A stretch of 64,000 bases of DNA from Phoenix dactylifera (taxonomy: Eukaryota > Streptophyta > Magnoliopsida > Arecales > Arecaceae). The stretch's first letter is position 1. The number at the start of each line of letters is the position of its first letter. The notes beneath the pieces were generated by a model, which saw nothing but the letters and a program-made list of their open reading frames with translations, was not told the origin of the DNA and ran no database searches. The DNA lies in assembly GCF_009389715.1 (NCBI RefSeq), contig NC_052392.1, forward strand, positions 35,509,144-35,573,143. The letters run 5' to 3'. A program made the translations under genes and the position numbers. Of the stretch, positions 10,380 through 23,920 are shown in pieces.

Positions 10380-12979
10380 TCATATTGAACCTCGAGGTGC
10401 GCCTCCTTGTGACCCGGGCTGCGGTGAAAACATCTCCATCATAGACCTCAACACATCTGATACCTGTTCTGGTGAATCTCCGACATCCAGGTTGATATTT
10501 GCATCGAGTCTTATACCAGGTTCATTTGAGCCCTCTACATTTCCATTGGGCATTCTCTCATGAACCTGGTGACCCTGGGTAGCTGCGGCTATGTTCCCTA
10601 TTATGTTAGCAAATTCGGGAGGAATGTTGACAGGGAAAGACGTGAATGGGACACTGCTGTTGGCTGAGCCTGCAGATTGCGAAGTTGATTGTTGGCCATG
10701 ACCTGATGTCATGTTCCTCAAAATGTTAGCCACAAGATCTGGAGAGGCACCAACTGGAAATGACGGGAATGAAAAGCTGCTGTTTGTTGACCCTGAATGT
10801 GAAGAAGATTCCTGGCCATGACTTGATCGTGTGTTCTGAAGAAACAAAGCACAAAATAACAAAATCATAATTAATCAAAATGTGGAGGCAGGTTTGCTAA
10901 AAGAGCTTCAAACCATTTTGCATATACACGGTCTGAGAGCATATGTAATACGGATGAAACCACAATAGAACTAAAGGACCACAAATGGTTTCTAGGAAAT
11001 TGTCTCTACTCCAGGATACATTGCCTGATAGATTAACACCTGAAGGCCTGCAAAACCCTTCAGGTGGAACTATGAAATTTTGCGAATTATGAAATCTGTT
11101 CACCCTCCTTTATCCAAATTGATAAAGGTTTAATAGAGATTTAATGCCTTTTACAATCGAAATTGGTCTTTATGATACAAATCAATCCTCCGCAATTGAC
11201 ATAGTTTTATAAAGTACATCAGCAAACATTTATAGGACACAACATTAGCAAACGATCATTCCGCATGCTTTACCAGCAACAACTACTGATTAGGAAACGA
11301 TAATGCTGCGCAAACAACGAGGAAGAATTGCAGAAAAAGTATTGTGATGCTGGTTATAGAATAGCTTCAATTCAATATAATTGTGACCAGAAGGCATTCT
11401 AATTTCAAGAGTTATGGCCACAAAGATTAAAGCAAGGAAATTAAGTCTACAGCTATGTAAATTTACGTATGGCACAATTTCTTATTGCATGGTGAACTGA
11501 AATTACCTGATCTGGATCTGCCTGTGCACGTTGTTCCATCAATTTCTGTACTGTTACCTGAGATTTTTTTATGCATATATTATAAATAGTACAAGAAATT
11601 TACGCTGAGAAAAGATCTTGCAAAGAAAATCATCCAAGTGTTATGAAATTTTTACATATAAAAGCATACCTGAATATTCTCTCGAACAGTGTTGTTACCT
11701 GGATCCAACTGCAGGGCTGCATGTGTGAAAACAGGCAAAAGGTTGGATCAATGCATTAAGGATTTCAAATATTGCACAAGTTGATGCTCGCAGGAAAGTG
11801 CTTGGCTCCATCAGAGCAGACTGAGTTTTTACATATAATTTAGAACTAGTGCTGCATAAGTTCTTCAATATAGAAATACATGAAGTGCATAAAACTCATT
11901 GACTACATTTAATTTAGAACTTGGAAACACCAATTATACATAGATTCCAACATATAAATTGTTTCCAACTAGAGGGCGATTTAACACTAAACTATAGTTC
12001 TAGGAATATCATGATAAGAATTTTAAATACGACACAGAAGTAGGGGGTACCGAACTAACTGATGAATACATATGCTAGAGTAATAATTTATACAACAGAA
12101 TGGTTTCAAGAAGTCTTCTGCAGTTAGAGAGATACATACAGGTTATTGCTACCACACATTAGCATGGGACTTCAGCAATTAGTTAACATCCTACGAGACA
12201 TGATTGAAATTTTAGCATCCACATGATTTCACTAATCATCATAAGTAGAAATGTAGAAGCATCTAAAGTATTGACTTCCATTTTCCTGCTTATGTAATTC
12301 AAAAGGCAAATGAAACATTAGCATATTGCCAAAGAATTGTAGGCCAATTTAAGCAGGATGTGCTGTATTGCTGATCATCATCTCAAGATGCTGAGTAGAC
12401 TGCAATGAGGTCATAATATTGTAGATGTTAGAATGTCAATAAGAAGATGCAAACACATAAAATGAGCATCGTGAAGCAAGGATGTTGAAGTGAATGCATG
12501 ATTAAGTTTCAGGAGAAATTTGGGAGGTGTACAAAAAGAACGGGAAAGGAAAAATTAATAAAGATGGCATGGTTTGTCGGACAAAAGACTAGATGGTGCT
12601 TCATCGAGGAATAAGGTTTCTTTTTGCATGAACAGGTTTAAAGGAGGTGGATACAATAACAAAATCATATATTTTTAAAAAAAAATAAACAGAGTAAGAA
12701 AGGATTTAGGAAGACTTGCTTTGACAGGGAACTTAAAATGGAGGTGTGGATGACCAAATATAACCAATACCAATCCTGTAATAATTAGATAGTGCTTCTG
12801 AGCTAGCAGTCTGTTCACATTGATGACGGTCATTCAGGAAACCCAAGGGTGACAATCATTGGTTAAATTACATTACACGCTAAGAATGATAAACTATTTC
12901 ATCACGTTACGTGACTGAACGCATTGGAGATGAAGGTAGAAGATATGGGAGGTAGATATGGGGTAAAAATTAGGTGAAC

Positions 12980-13018
<39 letters not shown>

Positions 13019-16000
13019 AAGAAAAACTCGAGACTCTCTACAAAAGGAGAATAAGGATCCAGAGAATCAGTTAATGGAACATTAAATGCAACATAAGCCC
13101 CACAATTAGTCCTGTTTTATGCTGTAAAATTTGTATGGAACAGTCTAAAATAAGATTTGAGTTATAAAAACCTGAACAGGGGACATGCAAAAGGATTTCA
13201 AAAAAGGTATGTTTACACAGCATATGGCCCCTATTTTACATAAAAAGAATGAATAAAAAGATTGAACCCAAACAACTAGAATGAAACATGTTTGCGACAG
13301 CTATTGTCTATAAATGGAAAATAAAAAAATAAATTGAAATAAAAGACAAAAGTATCTGAAATTAAATTTTAAAAATAAAATTAATACATAGCTATTTTTG
13401 ATATAATTATGATAGCAATGGACAGTAACTGATGGTAAATGGAGACATAAGCATCAAGAAATGCATGCATAAATTCAGCAACTTAAAGCAACATATGGCA
13501 CCAATGCAGCCCATCATCAGTTCAATTATCAGCAGTTCAATATCCATGGATGGGAGACATTTTTAATCCTTGCAGTTTACAGTGTTTCTAATTAAATGAA
13601 GAATGTTTAGGGTTTACTCAAAGAGATCAATAATATTCTATGTTTCGATTCCTTTAGTGATATTGACAGTTCAAATTTCAAGAGGTCCCCCTTATGAAGG
13701 GCTATAAAGGAGTTTCAAACATACCAAAGATATTCTAATTATAGAGAGTTTTATATGGACATTAAGATTGATGGTGCATTGTTGCTAAGAGTAAGACTAG
13801 GTGAAGTGGATATTCACTTAAATAACAGTCACGATAGATATAGACCATGTTGGGAGTACCCACTTAAATAAGAAAATAAATGAATATTCAGAAGCTTTAT
13901 TATTTGTTTTAAACTTCCATATTGTAGGTTTCATTTGACCAAATGTTTTAGCAGTGTTATATTTTTCTGCTGCTTTCATCTTCAAATGTGATCAAGCACT
14001 TCAATGAGAAAGTTGAGACCTTTCAGTTCAGCGCAAAGCCCAACCAGGGGAATAAACACTCACGTAATATAATTAAGCTAACATGAAACCAATAAAGCAT
14101 CTAAACAACAAATAGCCTGATGTCTTGGAAGACTGGTAAAATTTTTTGGCCAGCCACTGACAAAATAAAAAATAAAGAAGTACATAAAAGGGTCCTAAGA
14201 ATATAGTAGGTGTAGAATGACAAACCTCGGATTAAAAACATGGTACAGTAATGACAAAATGTTAATAGTTTTGCTTTGTATTGAAGAAGCTTCTGAGCTT
14301 ACAAACAATCATATAAAAGATGGAAAAATAGAAAGAGGGAGAGTGATACACTCAGGAAAAAACAAATATACAATGCATGAAGAACCACGATGCAACTGCA
14401 GACATTAAGAGTTTTGCAATAGTCTGGAGTTCACATGATAAATCTTACTTTGCAAATATAAATCATCATAACAAAATTTGATCTGGAGGTCACAAAATAA
14501 GTCTGACTTTGCATATGCAATCCATGATGTCAAACTCTTAATTTTTCATTTAACCCCACAAATTCAAGTTCCTGCAGCAACAGAAACATAGTTACCTTTC
14601 AAGTAACCCTTATTTAAAGCATCATTGTAATTCCCCTTTAGCAAAATAAGCTGATCCAAGACGGCTATATGCTTTGCTGTAATTAGGATCAATTTCAATG
14701 CACTTTAAGCAGTCTTCAATTGCTTCATCATATCCATGAATCTGAGTGTAAGCAGCAGCCCTGCAAGTATATATTGCATGTTAACTTCTTAATAGGTTAC
14801 CTGCGTGATCAAAAATTTTACCAGTACACTGTACAATTATAGTTCAGAACACTGAAAAAAAACGACAAGAAAAAATAAATGATCTATTCTGAGTTGGAGT
14901 AAAAGCTTGAAGCTGCCACTATTCTTGTCAACAGAAAGCTTTGCTTCAATTCTATCCAATGTATCTTTTCTTAAAAACCTTCACAGTTCTTTGATGATAA
15001 GATAAAACTTTTCAACAATCAGATAGAGAAAAAGGGAGCAAAGTTGATTACAGACATTTGATCCAGATGAATTCCATCAAGAAAATTGAGCTCTCAAACT
15101 AAAACTGAAAAATCTATTTTTTACTTCACATTCTATATGTCATATCTTTTCTTTTATCCATTCCATTCTTCAACAAGACTGGATCACTTGTCCAAATTCA
15201 TAGAAAAGAAAGAAAGGAGGAATATGAAGATTTTTTATGAAAAAGTATATTAAAACATAAAAGTACTTAGTTGCTGTTTCTTTACTCTCTCTTTTTCTTA
15301 AGTGATTATTCACTGTTCTTGTTAACTAAAATCCCCACTCCAGTTTCTTCACCTACCTATTATATCTTTTCATTACACCTTCCCATTTCTTCAACAACAA
15401 GATATCACCTTTCAACACTCTTCAGCTAGAAAGAGAGGGTACAACTATGACTAAGAACATTTTCTATGATAACACATGCTGAAAATTTAAATTATTTAAC
15501 AATTATTTCTTTAATATTCTCTCTATCAGGGTAGTTTTGATCTCGTGCATTCTTTCAAAATTCCTCGGTTGAAGTTTACCATTGGTGGAATTGTTTATTA
15601 GACTCTATATATTTGCATTTATTAAAAAAAGGGTAGAAATCAGTGGTATGCATATTCTTGCTAAATGAGTAACTTGAGGAAAATTCTAAGGATATAAGAA
15701 AGTTCTTCCTAGGAGAGACATCCTTATGAATGGAAAACTCAATACAACATATCCCAAAAATTTTAAACTAACATTTACAAAAGATAATCCAATCCCACAT
15801 ATAACTGCTAAAAAATTCCAAACCACTTTTTACCAAATATTCAAAAGTAAAAGAGCACTAGAACCAAGAGGAAACTTTTCTCTTTTTTTTTAAGGAAAGC
15901 ATTAGAGCAATGTTAGTTATTAGATATCTCAATAAGATAATCCTGACACAATGTTGACCACATAAAAGAAGCTCATTTCACTATTTAGCAACATTATCAG

Positions 16001-19000
16001 CACATCAAAGGAAATAAATAGGATTCAGTCCTCCACTCCTAATATTTTGTTCACGATTTTTTTATTGATTGGTAGTTTTAAGAATACATCAAAACCTGTG
16101 TTAATATTTAGGAGTAATTTACAATTAATTTAAATGGAACAGTAACCTCCTCTGACTTCTACAGGAACATGTGCTAGTAAGGATCAGCAGAAGGCTTGCA
16201 AGACATTCAAAACTGTACACAAGCCAGAAAAGAAACAGATGAAAAAAAGAAGAGGCACAGGGAATTCTTCCATCTACAAAATACTAAATCTTTAGAGATC
16301 CTAATAAATGTATCAACATTACTATAACCATCAAGGCCTGCCCCAACTATTCAGGCTCTGCTCCCAATGAATGCATCCAAAAAATATACAGATTGGCATG
16401 CATATACAAATACTCAACAGCATGTAAGACATGATGGTTCATTTATAACTCAGTTGACGTTTGCCAAGTACATGCACAGAGCAATCGAAATGTACTATAT
16501 TACGCTTGAGCGAAATTTCATTACTCTCAGATGCTTAGTTATGAAATGGAACACGAGAAGTTGTTCTATTGTGATGAGGGTTCTCAACACAAAATGGTAT
16601 GGCAAGTAGTTGTTGATCTCTATTGAATAGAGTACATCATGATGCCCCACAGCTTATGCACGGATCTACGATAATAATCAGTAATTAAAAGTTGAGGATA
16701 GATAGAGGATCCTAAACAATGTCTCTTATCTCTATGAATTTATAAGACTAGAAAGTTGTTTGATCTCTAAATTAAGCCTAGGAATTTATTATTTTGTGAC
16801 TGGTAAAATGTCACCTTGTTTCTGGTAATACAATCTCTTATAGTTTCATTCTTGGATACATAGCGTGGGCTTGCAGTCAGATTTTTGTAAGGCTACTACA
16901 GCTATATTTAAGAATTAAATCCCATCTAGTCACCGGTGGCATGGTTTTGTGTAAGCTCAAAAACCCAATAATACACTCCAGATATTACATGACAGTAACT
17001 CACTTTACCATCCATCATTGTTGCTTTCTTCCAGTTCAGGGTGTTTTTAAATTCAATAGGGAAAATGTAGTTTCAACTATCTAATTCTCCCCAAAATCAA
17101 AGAAATTATTGGCTTCTCAAACTAAATGGCATAACCAATACAACTGAGAGTACAATTAGCCTAGCAAAGTTAGCATATCCATAGGATAAATGTTGACGGT
17201 GTATGATTTCAACAGAAATACTGAGAAAAGAGTGTACTATTAGCATTTCTTAAGGTATAGACTTCAACAAATTGTAATAAAAATTGAATTGTAATCAAAA
17301 TCTGAAATAAAGTTGGAAAGCACCAACCAAAGAAACACAATTATGGGCATATTGGCAACAGCTTGGAGCATATAGAAGAATGAAATTTGAACATGGCATA
17401 TTAAACAAATTCGGCGCACCAATTCTAATGAGAAACAGATCTAGGAATAATAAGAGGGCCCCACAAATCAGCATTCCAGAACATTTAGTGCATATATACA
17501 AAAATACTAACAGAGTTGTATAGATGTCCAATTAGTTTATCCCATGACAACACTCGCAGGAGAAGGAATTGGCCAAAAACGAGATGGAGAGGGAGAGAGA
17601 ATTATGCAGCTTTGAGAGATGGAGAAGAAGTAGGGAGATCTAGAAAGATCGATAAGAATTGTAATCCCAAGATTCAGGCGGCACCAAATCCACCTAAAAT
17701 GGTGATATTCTGCATCCTGAGAATCTCTGGGAGTCTAGGATCCATCATCATCCCTAATACTTCCCAATATGCTGCCCTATTGCCCCATGTACTCAGGGAG
17801 ATATCAAGAAGATAGGCAGCAGGCTCCAAACAGGTCTTGATAGATAGTTTCCAACATAGGATACATCAGAAATATCAGTATAGCAGGTTTTGATTGTCAA
17901 TTAAATTATACTGACTTGATTAGCATAATGGTTCCACACCTGTTACAATAGTAAACAGCGTTCTTCTCACAGAGTGCTATGGCACAGGTATATAGTTCAA
18001 TAGCTTCAGAGTATAACTTCAACTGCATGGATTGATTACCTGATGACCATAATAAATTAGTGAAAAATTTAATCTATTGTCCATAAAAGATTTTTGCTGT
18101 ATGAGTACCTTTTGACTTAAAGGCTTCAGCAAGGCTGCCCAAGTTCATTATTTGTCCTGAGAATTCCCAATTTCCTGCCAATTATTTAGACGCTTTTCAA
18201 TATTTTTGAAAAATCAAAACAGCCAAATATCAACAAAATCTTTCACATAGAACCCAAAATGGAAGATGAGCTCCAAGTGCATTGCTCCAGTGCATGTAAG
18301 GTTCCTTGATGCAATTGGCTAAAGAGTTAACTTTTTAAAGTATGGCAGTGGCACCACCAAGGACCAAAGTGGTATGAGGAAGTTATCAGAAACAAGAGAT
18401 ACATTAGGTATTGCTTTCCTCATGCTGAATAAAATAACTGTCAGCAGATATTAGATGGCAGTTTTACTGTTGAAAAGGAAGTAACTTTGGTCATGGGCGC
18501 TACCCCATTCTTTGGCGTTGTTATGCCAAGGCTTCCAAAATCCCCAAAATAATCATGCCATGCCAAGGATTGACAACATTATATATGCAAGCTTCTCAAA
18601 AGATAACTGTCCAGCAGATATTAGATGGCAGTTTTACTGTTGAAAAGGAAGTAACTTGGTCATGGGCGCTACTCATTCTTGGCATGGTTAATGCCAAGGC
18701 TTCCAAAATCACCAAATAATCATACCATGCCAAGAATTCACAACATTTATATATACAAGCTTCTCACAAGATACATCTGTGAAATCTCTCTCTTTTTAAT
18801 CAACATTTTTCTAGAGTTAATCACCAAAGAAAAAAGGCATGTACTAAATATCGAAAACCACAACTTTCACTGGTTAAGACATCTTAAATCTAAACACATT
18901 ATACTTACATAGCTGAAAATAAACTAAAAATACTGTATTCCTGTGATGCTTGCTACCACAAAATACATAAGAAAGTTGATAAATAAACCATTTCTTAGAG

Positions 19001-21531
19001 AGAGTCAAGCTGGCACTGACACTATAGGTAATCAAAATTTTGTATTAAACAAATCACGATAATGAATGCTACCCTCCAGATCTAAAATCTCATTGAACGA
19101 TGGTGACATGGCAATAAATTCTATTAATATTTTATTAGTTTATAGTGTTAGAAGGGATCAGTAAACCAATAGATCTGAAAATCTTCTTGTGTCATGCCTA
19201 ACTCTGTTTATAGCATTAGCATTCTTGCACCAGAACTACACATGCTCTGTGCCTAATAACCCTTGTCCATACTTTCCATGGTCTCTTGGAAAATGCTCTA
19301 TGCCATATTGTCATCCTCCTGAATGGAAACAGGATGAGCTTGGCTTATTTTCGCATGTAGCCAATAACAATTTGTAGTGCAACATGCTCGATCACCAACT
19401 CAGATACACAAAGCTTCCTTTCAAACATGAGCAAAGAAATTTCATGCACTCCAGACGTGCCATCCACACTAACCCTACTGTCCGATTAATTGATGTGTGG
19501 TGCTCTTCTGCGCATTACTTTATTTTCAGTTGAGACATCGTAGGCACAAGAACTGGGGGCAGCTTCAAAACTAGGGGTGGCAATCAAGTCAGGATGAACC
19601 AGGTACGGGTCGGATTGCATACATGTTATGTCAGAAAACCTGTCAACCCGAACCTGACCCGTTTACTAAACAGGTCAAAAATCCAGACTAGAACCTTACC
19701 ATTTTATTAAACAGGTAACTCAAATTACGGGTTGAATCAACCTACAAATACGGGTTGAATCAAGTTAAACAGGTTAAGCATTGTCACCCCTATTGAAAAG
19801 GGCAACACAAACAGCAGGTTCAGATCTTGGTAGCTGGAATCTTCTACCTTATAACACACCCACTTTGGAATCTTCCTGGATTTCTTGAACCTGCACCAGC
19901 TTCATAAGCACTTCATTACTAAAAGTGTTTCTAAGATATCCGCTTTTCACGCCTGCACCTGCTCCCAATCTCAGCAACTAAGGTTCGGATCCTATACAGA
20001 AATTTCTGGACAATTGCCTGAAAAATAGCATTATCCTCCATAGTTACCTGGACATGGTGATACGGGTGTGAAGTGTCCAAGTGTCCATAAGCATCAGATA
20101 CAGGAACTTTCAAAATATCCGGCATGAGGACATGCCTATATTATATAGATGTAATCCTTAGATTATGTAAAACTATATGTATATGATAAATGGTGTATTG
20201 GATTAATTGCTTTGTTTTTACATAGAATTCATAAAGTCTTTGCTAAATGTTTTGTTTAGACTTTCAGTCCATACATACCTGTCAATACTGATACCATACC
20301 ATTCCAATGGAAAACTAGTACGGGGGTCAATATCCGATATTTTAAACTTGTTTTGAAGTGTTCAGGTAACTATGTTATTCCTCTCTTTAGAACTAGTCTT
20401 TGCTATTAGTAAAATCATCTCCTTTAGAAACCACATGAGTTTCTCAGAGACCATGCGCCTTAGTGTTTCCCGCCACTCGTGCAGGTGCGCCTCATGTAGG
20501 TACCTCCTCGCTAATTTGAATTGTATGACCTATTTATCCAAAGGCTCCAAACTTGAAAGTGAAAACATACTATCATAAAGGATCACCAAACCAGCAACCA
20601 CTAAAGGACAAAAGTACTATATATCTACTCAGACAAATACCAAAAGTTACAGAAGAACAAACGACCAGACGCAATAGTGCAATACAAATTGAAACTGTAA
20701 ACTTTATATGGGCACTTACATATACCGGATATAGTAATATGTGGTTGAAAAAACACAAGTAAATAGAAAAACTGAACAGAGTTACCAAAATTTTATTTTT
20801 TTTCACATATTGATCTTGTTTAAGATGATCATTTTTTTTATAAAAAAAAGTCTGCATATAAATCTACTCAGTGCGACTTTTTTTCCCCAAAAGTGACTTC
20901 TTATTTGTTGCATTTCTGAAAAAAGTAATAAAATATTCCAAAAATAATGATAACCCCCCTGCAAAGGACGACACCTCATATCTAATGAAATGAGATCATC
21001 ACAACCATAATATAAAGATATAATTTCACTTTTTGGGAATATTAGTATGACATGCCCTATAACCAAGCTTGGAATAGCATCTCAAAGTCTTCTGCACCAC
21101 TTTCTCACAGATATTATTGTGATTATGCAGGCAATATGGGATCTTGCACAGGACCATGCTCCAGAAGTGTGTGTGAGGTGCATGTGTGTGTGTTTCTTGT
21201 TGCAGAAGAAACAGATCATTTTCCCATGACCAGTTCAGTTCATTATTAGCCAGTAAAACAAAGTCAGACACTAACGGAATATCAAGCAAGCAAAAAAGTT
21301 TACAACATACATAAAAGATATAGTATTCAAGCTATTCACGCATGTGTAATACAAATGTGTAACGAGACAAAAAATGAGAAAATGATCATACTGCTACAGC
21401 TTCATTAAAGAACCGTGTTGCTTTGGCAATTTGATCAGGGTCTTCAACTGCACCAGGTGAGCTCATAAAAAAATTGATTTTGTCAAGTGCAGCATAGAAT
21501 CTTCCAAATAGTTCATCTCTTGGCATGCCTC
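10380..21531 (-). CDS. SGT-like small glutamine-rich TPR protein (co-chaperone type); 5' exons not found; two frame breaks
   Basis: Seven minus-strand exons: 21531-21392, 18174-18109, 18039-17940, 14760-14596, 11716-11670, 11557-11507 and 10835-10380 (TGA 10382-10380). Product in order: GGMPRDELFGRFYAALDKIN; LGSLAEAFKSKGNQSMQLKL, the first TPR; YYCNRAAAYTQIHGYDEAIE and IDPNYSKAYSRLGSAYFAKG, the second and third TPRs; KALQLDPGNNTVRENIQ; VTVQKLMEQRAQADPDQ; then a Ser/Gly/Gln-rich tail of 152 residues with two similar blocks ending in a short conserved helix. This matches the plant SGTA-like family (Arabidopsis At4g08320 type), whose TPRs bind C-terminal EEVD-type motifs of Hsp70/Hsp90. Splice phases fit only if one A is missing in exon 18174-18109 and one G is extra in exon 14760-14596. 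The start codon and N-terminal exons may lie in the gap at 22117-22216 or be unrecognised. Status: either a gene with sequencing errors or a young pseudogene. Confidence 0.82.
12983..13012. repeat. (AT)15 microsatellite
   Basis: An uninterrupted alternating AT run of 30 bp lies in an intron of the SGT-like gene, followed by an A-rich stretch. Confidence 0.95.
18434..18773. repeat. 170-bp tandem duplication inside an SGT-gene intron
   Basis: The segment containing agcagatattagatggcag begins near 18434 and is repeated from about 18604 with a period of 170 bp. The two copies differ by small indels and scattered substitutions (for example atgggcgctac followed by cccattc or tcattc). It lies between the exon at 18174-18109 and the exon at 21531-21392. 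Confidence 0.9.
19572..19792. mobile_element. hAT-type MITE (221 bp) with terminal inverted repeats
   Basis: The element starts taggggtggcaat and ends attgtcaccccta, an inverted pair with one mismatch. This is the classic terminus of plant hAT miniature elements. Eight-base flanks ttcaaaac (19564-19571) and ttgaaaag (19793-19800) agree at six of eight positions, consistent with an aged 8-bp target-site duplication. The interior has repeated words such as acgggttgaatcaa and no coding capacity. It lies in an intron of the SGT-like gene. Confidence 0.87.
20270..20350. repeat. Short fragment of GGTATGG-type dispersed repeat
   Basis: The segment contains ataccataccattcc and gggggtcaatatccgatat, like the GGTATGG/GGTACC-rich blocks at 22.9, 40.0, 44.9, 60.5 and 61.6 kb. 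The boundaries are unclear. Confidence 0.4.
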
Positions 21532-22116
21532 CTGTGACATGAAATAAATTACAAATATAACATAAATTAAGCAGCCTGACATGCATATCAAACATGGACG
21601 ATCAAAGACACATTCATTGAGAGAAACTAAGAATCAAAACAAAAAAGTATAATAAGCATGCAAAGACATAAGAAATTTTTTCTATAACAATAATTAAATG
21701 TCTACATACTTCAAACAGGGAGAATCATGTCAACACTGATTAAAATCTGTTTTCAATTCCGTCGAACAAAAGTCTATGAAGGAACATTCTTTTGAAAAAA
21801 GTCATCAGTAAAAACAAATTTCAGACAGATATATGATGCAATCAAATTTTGAACAGATACTATGGAACAACTTGATTCCATTAGGTACCCTGATGGTGCA
21901 ATCTACTTCACAAGATAGGGTTCATAAGTCTTCCGGACGGCATGTGAAAGGTACAAGAGCAACAACTGCTATAAAAGAGAAATTAGCCATAACCATGGAA
22001 AAGGGAAGAGCCACATACAGGCTGGGGGGTGCAGGGCCCCAAACCCCGATTTTGTAAATTTAATGTCGTACATATATGCCTTTCTGATTTTTTGATTTCA
22101 TCATGCATGCCCGCCC

Positions 22117-22216
22117 NNNNNNNNNNNNNNNNNNNNNNNNNNNNNNNNNNNNNNNNNNNNNNNNNNNNNNNNNNNNNNNNNNNNNNNNNNNNNNNNNNNN
22201 NNNNNNNNNNNNNNNN
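22117..22216. other. Assembly gap (100 N)
   Basis: Exactly 100 N, the conventional placeholder for a gap of unknown size. It falls just upstream of the first detected exon of the SGT-like gene, and nothing can be said about the true sequence or distance here. Confidence 0.99.
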
Positions 22217-22539
22217 TACATTACTGAATGCGTGGATATGCAGCCATGTAGGCTGACCTTGCTTTCCCATTTCTGTATTCTACTATGCATCATCTTGAAT
22301 ATTCTTTGTTTTTGTAATAGGTAATCTAGAATTGTTTCTTATATGTTCTTTCTCTTTGGATTTAGAAGCCCAATCTATAGTTTGGACATATCAAAGATAA
22401 ACTTATTTTATGGATATCTGATGAAAAACTAAGATAAAAGAAAGAATCTATAGTATATAAGGTCCACTAGGGTTGTACATCTCGAGTTTGTCTTTAGCTT
22501 TGCTCAAATACAAGCTCAATTAGGCTTGCTCCAAATGAA

Positions 22540-23040
22540 TTGGGTGAGGTTGAATATGGTTCTCAGCAAGGTACGTCGATCTATCCTGAATTGGTCGTGT
22601 TGTATTGAATTGAATCGTTAAGAATTGGAATGGTTCGGACGGTCGGGATGGTTCGATCCCTTAAAACTCTCTCCAATGCCCTTGGATGCTTAATTCTCTA
22701 CCCTCTCTCTCCTTCACCATGATCGGAGTTTCGAAGCTCTGCCGCGTGTATCAATCACTCGTTTCGCTCTCTCGGTCACTCATTTCGCTCCTCCTTGACA
22801 CCAACTGGTGCCTAGGTAAGCCCCTCCCCCTCTCTCCATCTCTCTCTCTCCCTCCTTCCTCTCTCTCTCTCCACCTCCCTCTCCCTCCCCCTCTCTCTTT
22901 CTCCTTCTCTTCCTCCCTCTCCTTGGTTTGGTACATCCCAGTATGGTATAGTATGCATTCATATTGTACCAAATCAGTCGCTAGCCAATACGAGCCCTAG
23001 TATCAGTCCGGCAGGCTATGGTCCTTAGACTCTGAATTAA
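22540..23040. repeat. Low-complexity CT tract flanked by GGTATGG-type repeat
   Basis: Positions 22818-22923 are nearly pure C and T. The tract is bordered by segments such as tggttcggacggtcgggatggtt (split across 22630-22660) and cagtatggtatagtatgc (22940-22960), typical of the dispersed repeat seen elsewhere in the window. The open frame across it (22686-23000) is low-complexity Ser/Leu/Pro and is not taken as a gene. Confidence 0.6.
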
Positions 23041-23876
23041 TTTTAAGCCAAGCCTCTAAAAATCTAGCTTGCTCAAGCTGGTTGGATAAGGCTTGAAATT
23101 GGGGGTATAAGATATGTTTCATAATACATTTGATAGTACACTCGATATTTTATTTTACTGAATTTATTATTTATGTCTAAGATCGTCTGCTTGATTATTT
23201 ATATTGTTAAAATCTTGTTAAACTTTATCAAGTTTGAACCAACTTTGTATCAAGCTTGGACTGATTTTAGCTTGATTTAAGGTTATTAAGCTAACCGGCT
23301 GACTTCAAAAATAGGTTCAATCAGGATAATCAAATAATGAATGAACCGAGATTGATCTCAAACTTCATTCCAAAAATAAATTTCAAGTTTGATCAGACCT
23401 AGTTTTTGTGGTGAATTTTGAACTTATTTGTTTTAATGTATAAATGGGTTATGTAAAGTTAATTTGCATGAAAATTACTAGAATCGACGCAAAATATATA
23501 AAAATTGCAACCACATATTTGTCAGTGATGATCTATAATTCCAGATTTCTACAGAGCAGTCTATGATTCTTATTCAAGGCATCCGTATCTCTAAAATCTA
23601 AACTAGTTTATTTTATAAAGAAATAAATTGAGAAGCATATCTTGGTTTAGTAGTCAGTGAATCTTCTTACAAGTTTGCATATCTTTTTCTGCTGCTATGT
23701 CTTAAGTGTCGACATGATTTGCGTATGTCTTAGCCCCTAACTGGTGCGAGCATGATGAGAGGTACTTTTAATCTTGACTGTCAAAACCTACCAAAATATC
23801 AACCCTAATTTGGCTTGAGTCTTAAAACTTCTATGATGTAATATAAGTACTTAGTGAGAAGTCTTTTAACCAGAAA

Positions 23877-23920
23877 CCCCCCCCCCTCCCCCCCCACCCC
23901 CCCCCCCCCAAAAAAAAAAA
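23877..23920. repeat. Poly(C) tract followed by poly(A)
   Basis: A run of almost only C (23877-23909, broken by one T and one A) passes directly into eleven A (23910-23920). Such runs are prone to length errors in assemblies. Confidence 0.9.

Noticed and set aside
22686..23000. Possible Ser/Leu/Pro-rich protein with a donor-like gtaag after its first 37 codons
   Set aside because: The frame is mostly a CT microsatellite embedded in dispersed repeat sequence; no partner exon found.
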